In this document: one piece after another, positions 16,541 through 25,364 of the stretch
How positions within the stretch are numbered: position 1 is the stretch's first letter
How the letters are laid out: each line of letters opens with the position of its first letter
Assembly (NCBI GenBank): GCA_030247555.1
Contig: JAOTSD010000038.1
Coordinates: 1-37,217, forward strand
Length of the DNA stretch: 37,217 nucleotides
Source: Siculibacillus sp.
GTDB taxonomy: Bacteria > Pseudomonadota > Alphaproteobacteria > Rhizobiales > Ancalomicrobiaceae
Direction of reading: 5' to 3'
Notes under the pieces: generated by a model
Database searches by the model: none
The model's input: only the letters and a program-made list of their open reading frames with translations
Told to the model about the DNA's origin: nothing
Made by a program: the position numbers and the translations under genes

Positions 16541-17398
16541 ATGATTCTCACGTCGAAGTTTCGCACCGGCGTCGCCGCCGCCGCGTTCACGGCTCTTGCT
16601 GCGATCACCGGATCCGCTCTCGCCGCCGACAAGATCGACAACTGCGAAGTGACCGGCAAGAAGGGTGAGTTCTCGATCACCCCCGCCGTCGCCGGCCAGT
16701 TGACCTACCAATCGAACCTGCCGGCTCCCGGTTGGAACAACGGCGACACGCCCGATACCATCAAGGACGGCTACGAGTACTGCCTCGCCGCCAACATCGC
16801 CTGGCGCCTCGGGCTCACCAAGGTGAAGTTGGTCAACGTCGACTTCGACGCGCTGGTCGCCGGCAACACCAAGGACTTCGACATCGCCCTGTCGCAGATC
16901 TCGATCACCGAGAAGCGCAAGGAAGTGGTCAAGTTCTCGGCGGCCTACTTCGACAGCGACGTCGGCGTTCTCGCCAAGAAGGGCAAGAAGATCGGCTCCG
17001 GCGACATGAAGGGTCTCCGGATCGGCGTCCAGCAGGGCACCACCGGCACCGACTTCGTCAACGACACGCTGAAGCCCAAGACCACGGCCAAGGTGTTCCC
17101 GGACACTCCGTCGATGTTCACCGCACTGATGGCCAACCAGATCGACGTCGCCATGACCGACACCGCCATCGTTCTCGGTCAGGCGGCCGAATCGAAGGGC
17201 AAGATGGAGGTCATCGGCCAGTACAAGACCGGCGAGCAGTACGGCGCGCTCTTCCCGAAGAACTCGGCCAACGCCGCCACCATCGACAAGGTGATCCAGG
17301 CGCTGATCGCCGACGGCACCACCAAGAAGCTGGCCGCCAAGTACCTCGCCGCCACCTGGGGTGCCGACCCGACCAAGATCCCCTACTTCAAGCCCTGA
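16541..17398 (+). CDS. Amino-acid-type ABC transporter periplasmic binding protein (SBP family 3)
   Basis: A 285-residue precursor. The ATG at 16541 was selected because it opens a classical signal peptide: charged SKFR, hydrophobic AAAAFTALAAI, and an ALA-A cleavage site near residue 28. Longer in-frame reading upstream would bury this signal. The mature protein follows the family 3 fold (DGYEYCLAANIAWRLGL, DFDALVAGNTKDFDIALSQI, ITEKRKEVVKFSAAYFDSDVG, IGVQQGTTGTDFV). Two cysteines in the mature protein could form a disulfide. It binds a small polar solute in the periplasm for the permease and ATPase downstream. A hairpin follows the stop. Ligand not predictable from sequence alone. Confidence 0.88.
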   Translation: MILTSKFRTGVAAAAFTALAAITGSALAADKIDNCEVTGKKGEFSITPAVAGQLTYQSNLPAPGWNNGDTPDTIKDGYEYCLAANIAWRLGLTKVKLVNVDFDALVAGNTKDFDIALSQISITEKRKEVVKFSAAYFDSDVGVLAKKGKKIGSGDMKGLRIGVQQGTTGTDFVNDTLKPKTTAKVFPDTPSMFTALMANQIDVAMTDTAIVLGQAAESKGKMEVIGQYKTGEQYGALFPKNSANAATIDKVIQALIADGTTKKLAAKYLAATWGADPTKIPYFKP

Positions 17399-17424
17399 GA
17401 CCGGGCCTCGAGGTCGGATCCTCC

Positions 17425-17454
17425 GGCGGACGGTGCCGACACGCGCCGTCCGCC
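17425..17454 (+). terminator. Perfect hairpin between binding-protein and permease genes
   Basis: GGCGGACGG (17425-17433) and CCGTCCGCC (17446-17454) form a 9-base-pair GC stem with a 12-base loop. There is no T-run. Hairpins in this position usually act as partial terminators or block 3' exonucleases, so that the binding protein is made in excess over the membrane components. Stem is certain from the sequence; its role is inferred from position. Confidence 0.6.
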
Positions 17455-17523
17455 GTCGCATGAGACCCACCGGTCACCACCGACGGGTCCGGCGCCGGGC
17501 CTCGGAACCACGAGACGACACCG

Positions 17524-18654
17524 ATGGACGACACCCCCGCCGCCGCTCCCGTCGACCGAACGCCGGCGCCGCGCGCCACCCGCAAATGGCAACCGGCGCC
17601 CCCGAAATCGACCGTCGGGCTGGCGATCGCCGCCCTTGTCGTCGCCGCGGCGACCACGGTGCTCGGCTTCTTCACCGCTTGGGCGATCCACGAGGCGCTG
17701 GCCACGCTCGAGTTCACCTCGGCCCTGGTCGATGCCGCACTCTACGGGACCGCCGCCGCGACGGCCGCGTTGTTCGTGCCGGCCGGCCGCGGCTTCGCGG
17801 CGGCCCGGCGCGCCCGCGCCCTGATCACGACCGACATCGCCGAGGCTCGTGCCACCACCGCCGACGCCAAGGAGAAGTCCTGGATCGCCATCGGCTACGC
17901 GGTGGCGACGACCATCGTCTTCCTCTTCGGCCTCTTCGTCGTCTCCAACGACATCGCGGTCGGCCGCATCTTCCTCGACTTCGAGGTGATGGGCGAAACG
18001 TTCCACCTCGTCGTCATCGCCTTCTGGCAGAACATCCAGATCTTCGTCATCGCCGAGATCCTGGTGCTGATCTGGGGCCTGCTCATCGCCGTGGCGCGGC
18101 TCGCCCCGGGGCGGGCCGGTGCGCCGGTGCGCCTCATCGCCACCGCCTACGTCGATCTCTTCCGCGGCCTGCCCGCCATCATCTCGATCTATCTCGTCGG
18201 TTTCGGCCTGCCGAGCGCCGATCTGCCGCTCCTGCGCGACATGACGCCGACGATGTTCGCGATTCTGGCGCTGACCCTGACCTACGGCGCCTACGTCTCC
18301 GAGGTCTACCGCTCCGGTATCGAGAGCGTGCACTGGAGCCAGACGGCGGCGGCGCGCTCGCTCGGCTTCACCCATGGCCAGACGCTGCGCTTCGTCGTCG
18401 TGCCTCAGGCGCTGAGGCGGATCATCCCGCCGCTCCTCAACGACTTCATCTCGCTGCAGAAGGACACTTCGCTCGTGCTGGTGCTCGGCACGATCGACGC
18501 CTTCAACCAATCGAAGATCATCGCCGCCAATCACTTCTCGCTTTCGGCGGTGACGGTGGTGGCGGTGCTCTTCGTGCTCATCACCATCCCCCAGGGGCGC
18601 CTCGTCGACAAGCTGATCGAGCGCGACCAGAAGCGGATGCGGACCGGCAGCTGA
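17524..18654 (+). CDS. Amino-acid-type ABC transporter permease with extended N terminus
   Basis: A 376-residue inner membrane protein. The C-terminal 220 residues are the HisM/GlnP-type transmembrane domain with the coupling motif (RSLGFTHGQTLRFVVVPQALR, shown here in part as AAARSLGF and VPQALRRIIPPLL). About 155 extra residues precede it, with hydrophobic stretches around 30-55, 68-85 and 120-142 and a Pro/Ala-rich cytoplasmic start. Only one permease gene is present, so the channel is probably a homodimer. The ATG at 17524 follows caccg, a poor ribosome site, consistent with expression set by the upstream hairpin. Partner of the ATPase, 23 bases downstream. Confidence 0.87.
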   Translation: MDDTPAAAPVDRTPAPRATRKWQPAPPKSTVGLAIAALVVAAATTVLGFFTAWAIHEALATLEFTSALVDAALYGTAAATAALFVPAGRGFAAARRARALITTDIAEARATTADAKEKSWIAIGYAVATTIVFLFGLFVVSNDIAVGRIFLDFEVMGETFHLVVIAFWQNIQIFVIAEILVLIWGLLIAVARLAPGRAGAPVRLIATAYVDLFRGLPAIISIYLVGFGLPSADLPLLRDMTPTMFAILALTLTYGAYVSEVYRSGIESVHWSQTAAARSLGFTHGQTLRFVVVPQALRRIIPPLLNDFISLQKDTSLVLVLGTIDAFNQSKIIAANHFSLSAVTVVAVLFVLITIPQGRLVDKLIERDQKRMRTGS

Positions 18655-18677
18655 CCGGCGGATCTCGGAGAAGAACC

Positions 18678-19420
<743 letters not shown>

Positions 19421-19424
<4 letters not shown>

Positions 19425-20080
19425 CCGAGATGCCGGCGAAGGAGGCGGAAGCGCGCGAGGCGATCGTCGCGGCGATGCGCCGGCTCGACGCGGCCGGCCT
19501 CAACCGTGGTGCTTCGGGCAACGTCTCGCTGCGCTTCGGCGATGCCCTGCTGATCACGCCCAGCGCCGTCGCACCCGCGGACCTGACGCCCGATCTGGTG
19601 GCGCGGATCGACCTCGCCGACGACGCCGGCGCCTGGGAAGGCCCACGTCGGCCGTCGACCGAATGGCGCTTCCACCGCGACATCCTGCGGGCTCGCGGCG
19701 ACGTGAACGCCGTCGTCCACACCCATTCGCCCTTCGTCACCGTTCTCGCCGTCGCCCGCCGCCAGATCCCGGCGGTGCACTACATGATCGCCGGCTTCGG
19801 CGGCCCGACCATCCGCTGCTCCGGCTACGCCACCTTCGGCACCGAAGAACTGTCGCGCGAGGCGCTCACCGCCCTCGACGGTCGCAACGGCTGCATTCTG
19901 GCCAATCACGGCGGCATCACCGTCGCCCCGACGCTCGCCCGCGCGCTGTGGCTGGCGGTGGAGATGGAAACGCTGGCCTTCCAGTATCACCAGGCGCTCA
20001 CGATCGGCGGTCCGCTGATCCTCTCCGACGCCGAGATCGCCGAGGCCGCCGCCAAGTTCGCCGACTACGGGACGAAGTGA
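19421..20080 (+). CDS. Class II aldolase/adducin family protein (FucA-like)
   Basis: A 219-residue zinc-dependent aldolase-type enzyme. The phosphate or glycine-rich loop is NRGASGNVSLRF (about 28-39). The catalytic Glu is in STEWRFH (about 72-78); zinc ligands are His in VVHTHSPF (about 94-101) and His in LANHGGI (about 155-161). Family members cleave or epimerise phosphorylated sugars such as fuculose-1-phosphate; the substrate here is unresolved. The GTG at 19421 overlaps the ATPase stop; an ATG 9 bases later is equally possible. The tight coupling suggests the imported compound and this enzyme belong to one pathway. Confidence 0.83.
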
Positions 20081-20095
20081 CGGCCGCCCCGGCCG

Positions 20096-20124
20096 TTGCC
20101 TTCCGCCGCCGATCGGCGTACCAA
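20096..20124 (+). promoter_or_regulatory. Weak sigma-70-like promoter candidate
   Basis: TTGCCT (20096-20101), a 17-base spacer and TACCAA (20119-20124) lie in the short gap before the small gene at 20158. The match is modest (4/6 and 3/6 to the E. coli hexamers), so this is only a possibility. The gene may instead be read from the transporter operon. Confidence 0.25.
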
Positions 20125-20157
20125 GCCGGCCGACCCCAACGCCGAGCGAGATCGTCC

Positions 20158-20493
20158 ATGTCCTTGCCGAAAGCCCCCGAAACCACGCTGCGCGTCTACG
20201 GCTTCTGCTGGTTCCTGCGCGACGACTACGACGAGGCGCGTGCGGCGATGGCGGACCCGGAGGTGCTGTTCGACACCTACGCGGAATGGCTCAAGGCGGC
20301 CAAGAAGATCGAGGCGGACGTGGCCGCCCAGGGCGGCAAGGTCATCCGCATCCGCTTCGACCTGCCGTCCTTCCTGTTCTACTGCCAAGCCCGTGGCATC
20401 CCGCCGGTCGAGCAGGCCCGCGCCGACTGGGCGGCGGCGGAACTTCGCCACCGCTACGAGGAAGCCGGCCGCAAGGACGCGAACCGCGGCTGA
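20158..20493 (+). CDS. Small conserved-looking protein of unknown function
   Basis: A 111-residue protein that I do not recognise. It starts MSLPKAPETTLRVYGFCW and is predicted to be soluble, with alternating helices: a DDYDEARAAMADPEVLF acidic segment, a WLKAAKKIEADVAAQGGKVI helix (quoted up to 20), then a strand-like RIRFDLPSFLFYCQARG and a final charged helix. Codon use (strong third-position G/C) supports real coding, and the reading frame contains the only substantial ORF on this strand here. It lies 77 bases after the aldolase and converges with tyrC, 21 bases away. A function cannot be proposed. Confidence 0.7.
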   Translation: MSLPKAPETTLRVYGFCWFLRDDYDEARAAMADPEVLFDTYAEWLKAAKKIEADVAAQGGKVIRIRFDLPSFLFYCQARGIPPVEQARADWAAAELRHRYEEAGRKDANRG

Positions 20494-20514
20494 GGCCGCC
20501 GCGCCCCTTTCCGA

Positions 20515-21450
20515 TCAGCTCTTCTTCGGCCCGCGGCCGAAGTCCGGCGCCGCCGTGTCCTGGCCGATGTCGAGAATGCCGCGGCGGATGGCGCGGGTCT
20601 CGGTGAAGTGCTCGAACAAGGTGTCGCCGTCGCCGAAGCGGATCGCCCGCTGCAAGACGAAGAGATCCTCGATGAAACGGCCGAGCATCTCCAGCACCGC
20701 CTCCTTGTTGTGGAGGAAGACGTCGCGCCACATCGTCGGATCGGAGGCGGCGATGCGGGTGAAGTCGCGGAAGCCGCCGGCGGAGAACTTGATCACCTCC
20801 GAAGCCGTCACCATCTCGAGATCGGCGGCGGTGCCGACGATGTTGTAGGCCATCAGATGCGGGATGTGCGAGGTGATGGCGAGCACCAGGTCGTGGTGCT
20901 CCGGCGTCATCGTCTCGACCTTCGAGCCGCAGGCCCGCCAGAAGGCGAGGAGCTTCTCGACCGCCGCCTCGTCGGTGCCCGTCGGCGGGGTGAGGATGCA
21001 CCACTTGTTCTCGAACAGTTCGGCGAAGCCTGCGTCCGGGCCGGAATGCTCGGTGCCGGCGACCGGATGGGCGGGGACGAAGTGGACGTGGGGGGGCAGA
21101 TGGGGCGCCATCTGGCGGACCACGTCGGCCTTGACCGAGCCGACGTCGGAGACGATGGCGCCGGGCGCCAGATGCGGGCCGATCGCCTGCGCCACCGCCC
21201 CCGAGGAGCCGACCGGCACCGAGACGACGACGAGATCGGCGCCCTCGACCGCCTTGCCGGCATCCTGTTCGTAGGCGTCGCCGAGGCCGAGTTCGCGGGC
21301 CCGCGCCAGCGTCTCGGCCCGGCGGGTCGAAACGACGATCTCGCGCGCCAGGCCCTCGCGCCGGATCACCCGGGCGAGGGAGGAGCCGATGAGGCCGATG
21401 CCGACGAGCGCGACGCGCTCGAACATCGGGGTCTTGCCGTCCGTGGACAT
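20515..21450 (-). CDS. tyrC: Prephenate/arogenate dehydrogenase (cyclohexadienyl dehydrogenase)
   Basis: A 311-residue enzyme of the TyrA family without a chorismate mutase domain. NAD(P)-binding motif VGIGLIGSS (about 15-23) opens the Rossmann domain. The substrate site has HPVAGTEHSG (about 125-134, with the catalytic His) and the helical C domain carries TSHIPHLMAYN. It oxidatively decarboxylates prephenate or arogenate in tyrosine synthesis. The start at 21450 has GAGG 6 bases upstream; an ATG at 21462 overlapping the hisC stop, and one at 21426 (MFERVALVG), are alternatives. Follows hisC on the minus strand and probably shares its transcript with it and with the chorismate mutase. Confidence 0.9.
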   Translation of the reverse strand: MSTDGKTPMFERVALVGIGLIGSSLARVIRREGLAREIVVSTRRAETLARARELGLGDAYEQDAGKAVEGADLVVVSVPVGSSGAVAQAIGPHLAPGAIVSDVGSVKADVVRQMAPHLPPHVHFVPAHPVAGTEHSGPDAGFAELFENKWCILTPPTGTDEAAVEKLLAFWRACGSKVETMTPEHHDLVLAITSHIPHLMAYNIVGTAADLEMVTASEVIKFSAGGFRDFTRIAASDPTMWRDVFLHNKEAVLEMLGRFIEDLFVLQRAIRFGDGDTLFEHFTETRAIRRGILDIGQDTAAPDFGRGPKKS

Positions 21451-21458
21451 CGCGAACC

Positions 21459-22574
21459 TCATTTCCCCAGGAAGGCGGCGAGCGCCGCGATCAGGGCCTC
21501 GTTGGCCTCGGCCGAGCCTATGGTGATCCTCAGCGCGTCGGGAAAGCCGTAGGCCTCCATGCGCCGGACCACGATGCCGCGGTCGAGCAGGAAGGCGTCG
21601 GCGTCCGGCGCCCGCTTCCCCGCCGCGGTGGGGAAGTGCACCAGTACGAAGTTGCCGACGGAGGGCGTGACGGTGAGTCCCAGCGCGGTCAGCGCCTCGG
21701 TGACCTTCGGCAGCCACATCTCGTTGTGATCGGCGGCGGCGCGGGTGAAGTCGCGGTCCTCGATCGCGGCGATGCCGGCGGCGATCGCCGGCCCCGACAC
21801 GTTGAAGGGGCCGCGGATGCGATTCAACGCATCGACGATGTGGTCCGGCCCGTAGAGCCAGCCGAGGCGCACCCCGGCGAGGCCGTATATCTTCGAGAAC
21901 GTCCGGGTCATGACGACGTTGTCGGACGACGACACCAACTCGATGCCGGCCTCGTAGTCGTTGCGCCGGACATATTCGGCATAGGCCGCGTCGAGCACCA
22001 GGATCACCGTCTTCGGCAATCCGTTGGCGAGCCGCTTGACCTCGTCGAACGGCAGGTAGGTGCCGGTCGGGTTGTTGGGATTGGCCAGGAAGACGATCTT
22101 GGTGCGCGCCGTCACCGCCGCCAGCATGGCGTCGACGTCGGCGGTCAGATTCTTCTCGGCGACCTTCACCGGCTCGCCGCCGGCGGCGGTGATGGCGATC
22201 GGGTAGACCAGGAAGCCGTGCTCGGAATAGATGCCCTCGTCGCCGGGCCCGACATAGGCGTGGGTGACGAGGTTCAGCACCTCGTCGGAGCCCGCACCGC
22301 AGACGATGCGGTCGGGCGAGAGGCCGGTCGCTCGCCCGATCGCCTCGCGCAGCGCCGTGGCCGAACCGTCCGGGTAGAGTTCGAGCTTCTCGGCCGCCGC
22401 GTGGAAGGCGGCGACCGCCTTCGGGCTCGGCCCGAGCGGCGTTTCGTTGGAGGAGAGCTTGTGCAGCTTGGAGCCGCCGGTCGCCTTGGACTTGCCGGGC
22501 ACGTAGGGCGCGATGTCGAGCACGCCGGCGCGCGGCGTCGGGCGCTGGGGACGCGGGGAGGTATCGATCGTCAT
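21459..22574 (-). CDS. hisC: Histidinol-phosphate / aromatic aminotransferase
   Basis: A 371-residue PLP enzyme of the HisC type (aspartate aminotransferase fold I). Typical features: [13 protein letters not shown] (about 36-48), AGSDEVLN (about 90-97), NPNNPTGT (about 162-169), and the PLP lysine in [15 protein letters not shown] (about 228-242). It converts imidazole-acetol phosphate to histidinol phosphate, and in this genetic company may also transaminate prephenate or other aromatic keto acids. ATG at 22574 is preferred; a longer reading would add unconserved arginine-rich residues. The stop overlaps a possible tyrC ATG (21459-21462). Confidence 0.92.
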   Translation of the reverse strand: MTIDTSPRPQRPTPRAGVLDIAPYVPGKSKATGGSKLHKLSSNETPLGPSPKAVAAFHAAAEKLELYPDGSATALREAIGRATGLSPDRIVCGAGSDEVLNLVTHAYVGPGDEGIYSEHGFLVYPIAITAAGGEPVKVAEKNLTADVDAMLAAVTARTKIVFLANPNNPTGTYLPFDEVKRLANGLPKTVILVLDAAYAEYVRRNDYEAGIELVSSSDNVVMTRTFSKIYGLAGVRLGWLYGPDHIVDALNRIRGPFNVSGPAIAAGIAAIEDRDFTRAAADHNEMWLPKVTEALTALGLTVTPSVGNFVLVHFPTAAGKRAPDADAFLLDRGIVVRRMEAYGFPDALRITIGSAEANEALIAALAAFLGK

Positions 22575-22650
22575 CTTCGGTCTCTCGTCGAGAGGAATGG
22601 TGTCTTTGGCTCGCGTGTGACCGCCGGGAGGCGTCGGGCGACCGCTTCGG

Positions 22651-23514
22651 TCAGGCGACCGTGATCGGCGCGACACCGCCCGGCCCGGCGTGTCGGATCG
22701 GCGCCGGATAGCCGCCGACGAGTCGCGGCTCGCGCGTCTCGACGCCGGCCGCCGCGAAGGCGGCGGCGACCGCCTCGACAGGTGAGGCGGCGGGGCTCGC
22801 CACCAGATACTCGGTGCGCGGCTCCCGATCGAAGCGGGCGAGCAACTCGAATCCGGCGGCCTCCAGCGCCTCGGACGGGTCGCGATCGCCGACGCCGGTG
22901 AAGGCGTGGATCAGCACCTCCGGCCCGATGGCTTCCGAGATCGGATTGGAAACCACCAGCGCCGGCAGATCGGCGACGCGGCCCTCGAACAGGATGTAGG
23001 GGAGCCGCGCGATGATGCGCGGCCCGTCGCCGCCGAGCCGGTTCCACCAAGCGCCGACCCAGGAGGGCTGCGATTGGCGGACGATGCCGAGATCGGAAAC
23101 CGAGCGGGCCACCGCGTCGATCACCTCGTCCGGGCCGGAGACGAGATGCGCCGGCACGGTGAAGCCGAAGTAGAAGCGGGCGAGGTCGCGCATGGCGACG
23201 GGATCGCGCCCGCCGTCCATGTAGACCTCATAGTGGGCCTGCAGGAAGGTGAAGGTCGATACGATCTCGCGCCAGATGTGCTCGACCGTGGACAGAGGCA
23301 GGATGCCGCGATGACGCGTCACCAGCCGTCGCATCATGTCGGCCTCGCGCGCCGGACGGAAGGCGGCGCCGGAGACGGCGGTGCCCTTGACCTTGATCAG
23401 CTCGTCGATGATGGCCGAGCGCGCCACCAGGAGACGGTGGATCTCCTCGTCGATCGTGTCGATTTCGCGTCGGAGCCCGGCGAGGCGCTGGGCCGGATCG
23501 ATCGTCTCGGTCAT
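22651..23514 (-). CDS. Chorismate mutase with C-terminal prephenate-dehydratase-like domain
   Basis: A 287-residue protein. Residues about 8-97 are an AroQ chorismate mutase ([20 protein letters not shown], then KVKG and [10 protein letters not shown]) that converts chorismate to prephenate. The rest resembles one prephenate dehydratase fold: [21 protein letters not shown] where PDT has the DxGVvPiENS motif, ALVVSN, and RTEYLV (233-238) where PDT has the catalytic Thr-Arg-Phe. The key motif is therefore lost, and no ACT domain is present. The domain is probably non-catalytic or regulatory. Next to hisC and tyrC on the minus strand, it would feed tyrosine synthesis. ATG 23514 is preferred over a TTG at 23541. 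Confidence 0.8.
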   Translation of the reverse strand: MTETIDPAQRLAGLRREIDTIDEEIHRLLVARSAIIDELIKVKGTAVSGAAFRPAREADMMRRLVTRHRGILPLSTVEHIWREIVSTFTFLQAHYEVYMDGGRDPVAMRDLARFYFGFTVPAHLVSGPDEVIDAVARSVSDLGIVRQSQPSWVGAWWNRLGGDGPRIIARLPYILFEGRVADLPALVVSNPISEAIGPEVLIHAFTGVGDRDPSEALEAAGFELLARFDREPRTEYLVASPAASPVEAVAAAFAAAGVETREPRLVGGYPAPIRHAGPGGVAPITVA

Positions 23515-23549
23515 GGCCTGGCCATCCGCTCGTATTCTCAACCGCGCCG

Positions 23550-23577
23550 TTCATAAGCGAAGAGCGAGGTAATTCAA
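23550..23577 (-). promoter_or_regulatory. Sigma-70-type promoter candidate of the chorismate mutase-hisC-tyrC group
   Basis: On the minus strand TTGAAT (23577-23572), a 16-base spacer and TATGAA (23555-23550) resemble a housekeeping promoter about 36 bases upstream of the chorismate mutase ATG. The stretch is one of the few AT-rich patches nearby. The match is fair, not perfect. Confidence 0.5.
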
Positions 23578-23589
23578 AGCCGATGATGC

Positions 23590-23632
23590 GGTCGCGCCGG
23601 CGGCGGACCGCGATTCTCCGCCCGGCGCGACC
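23590..23632 (-). terminator. Long GC hairpin between hemY and chorismate mutase genes
   Basis: GGTCGCGCCGG (23590-23600) pairs with CCGGCGCGACC (23622-23632), extended by an inner GCGGA/TCCGC (23603-23607/23617-23621) across a two-base bulge. It lies 30 bases past the hemY stop and before the next promoter on the same strand. There is no T-run, so termination may depend on Rho or the hairpin may protect the hem mRNA end. Confidence 0.55.
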
Positions 23633-23662
23633 GAATCCGTCTCTCTCGTCGACCTCGGCCGG

Positions 23663-25354
23663 TCAGCTGAAGAGCTTGAACTTCTTCTTCACCGGCGGCG
23701 CCTCGCCCTCGGTTCCCGGATCGTCGGGCGGCGGCGGGATCACCGGTTCGGCCGGCCTCGATCCGTTGGCGTGCGCCGTCGGCACGGTGGCGCCGACCGG
23801 CGTGTCGGCCACGACCGGCGCGGGCGTCGCCGCCGGCACCTCGATCGGCCTCGCCGTCGCCGCTTTCGCGTCCACCGGAGCGACCGCTTCGACCGCCTTC
23901 GGCTCGGCCGCCGGTGCGACGGCCGGCTCGATCACCTCGGCCTCGACCACCTCGGCCTTCGCCGCGATCGCCTCGCGCACCGCCTTCGGCGCTTCGAGCG
24001 GCACGACGCTGCCCGATGCCGCGAGGCTTTCCGTCGGCTCGTCGAAGAGATCGGCGACCGGCGCCGTGGAGACGTCCTCCGGCGGCAGCTTCCATTCGAA
24101 GGCGTCGAGCCTACCGGAGATCGGCGACACCGGCATCCAGTGGTCCGAGACCCAGCCGTCGGCGACCCAGGCCTTGTCGCGCGGCGCCGAGACGGCTCGG
24201 GCGAGCCAGGCGCGAGATGCACCGGCCGACCCGTGCTCGGCCTGCTCGAGTTCGGCCATCAACAGGCAGACCCGCCGCGACGGCGCCTCGACCATGAATG
24301 GCTCGAGCGTCCGCCGCGACGCCGCGAACTCGCGCGCATCGATCTCCGCCCGGGCGAGCGCCAAGGCGCATTCGGGATGATGGGCCCGTACCTTGATCAG
24401 GTCGCGGATGCGGGTGAGACGGTCTTTGGCGCTGTCGCCGGAACGCAGATGGGCATAGGTCTCGGCGACCTCGGGATGCGGATCGAGCTTCCAGGTCGCT
24501 TCCAACACCCGCGCCGCTTTCTTGACGTCGCCGGCCCGACCCAGCAGTCGCGCGGCCAGACACGCCGCCGGCACCAGATCCGGGGCGAGTCCGTGCGCTT
24601 CGAGCGCATTGGCGCGCACCACCTCGGGGTGGGTCTGCTCCCGTTCCAGTCCGTCGCCGGTGAGGATCACGGCGCGCTGGCGCTTGGCGGTCGGTTTGTC
24701 GACGATGCCGTTGCGACGGTTGCGGTCGATGGTCTCGAGCGCTCCCATCCAGTCCCGTCCCTGCGAGCGGTACTCGACCAGCGCCTGACCGGCCCAGGAC
24801 AGCTTCGGCGCCGCCGCGTTGGCGGCTCCAGCCCAGCGCGCCGCGGCGGCACCGTCGCCCCAACGCACCGCCTCGACATAGAGACCGCGCATGCCGAGCA
24901 GGCGGGTCGCCGGCGTCTCGAGCATCCGCTCGAAGGCCTTCTTCGCCCCGGTGCGGTCGCCGACGAGCTGCGCCGACTGTGCCTCGAGCAACAGCGCCAG
25001 CGGTTCCTCGCCGAGGATCTGCCGGGCCTCGCCGCTCGCCTTCATCGCCGAGGCGAGATCGCCCGCTCCGACCGCGATCATGCCGCGCGACAGCGCCGCC
25101 CAGCCCTTCTCCCGCCGGCGGCGGCCGAAGAAGGAGCCGATGGCGCCGGGTGTGTTCCAGATCGCCCGGACGATGCCGACGAAGAAGATCACCGTCACGA
25201 TCGCCGCGACGGCGCCGATGGCGGCGGTCATCACGTCGGTCTCGACGTGCCAGCCCTGCCAGTCGAAGATCACCTCACCCGGCCGATCGGCGAGCCAGGC
25301 GAAGCCGAAGGCGAGGGCGACGAGGACGGCGAAGAAGACGAGAAGCCGGATCAT
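23663..25354 (-). CDS. hemY: HemY-type inner-membrane protein of the heme operon
   Basis: A 563-residue protein with two N-terminal membrane segments (about 1-22 and 40-62) forming the HemY_N region (DWQGWHVETDVMTAAIG... FGRRRREKGWAALSRGMIAVGAGD, given in parts). It continues as a long helical repeat region of tetratricopeptide type (about 100-410). A low-complexity Ala/Pro/Val tail of about 130 residues ends in KKKFKLFS. HemY here is the proteobacterial inner-membrane protein of late tetrapyrrole synthesis, not the Bacillus protoporphyrinogen oxidase. Its exact role is unresolved. GAGG precedes the ATG at 25354, 10 bases after the hemD-hemX stop. Confidence 0.85.
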   Translation of the reverse strand: MIRLLVFFAVLVALAFGFAWLADRPGEVIFDWQGWHVETDVMTAAIGAVAAIVTVIFFVGIVRAIWNTPGAIGSFFGRRRREKGWAALSRGMIAVGAGDLASAMKASGEARQILGEEPLALLLEAQSAQLVGDRTGAKKAFERMLETPATRLLGMRGLYVEAVRWGDGAAAARWAGAANAAAPKLSWAGQALVEYRSQGRDWMGALETIDRNRRNGIVDKPTAKRQRAVILTGDGLEREQTHPEVVRANALEAHGLAPDLVPAACLAARLLGRAGDVKKAARVLEATWKLDPHPEVAETYAHLRSGDSAKDRLTRIRDLIKVRAHHPECALALARAEIDAREFAASRRTLEPFMVEAPSRRVCLLMAELEQAEHGSAGASRAWLARAVSAPRDKAWVADGWVSDHWMPVSPISGRLDAFEWKLPPEDVSTAPVADLFDEPTESLAASGSVVPLEAPKAVREAIAAKAEVVEAEVIEPAVAPAAEPKAVEAVAPVDAKAATARPIEVPAATPAPVVADTPVGATVPTAHANGSRPAEPVIPPPPDDPGTEGEAPPVKKKFKLFS

Positions 25355-25364
25355 CGACGGGACC

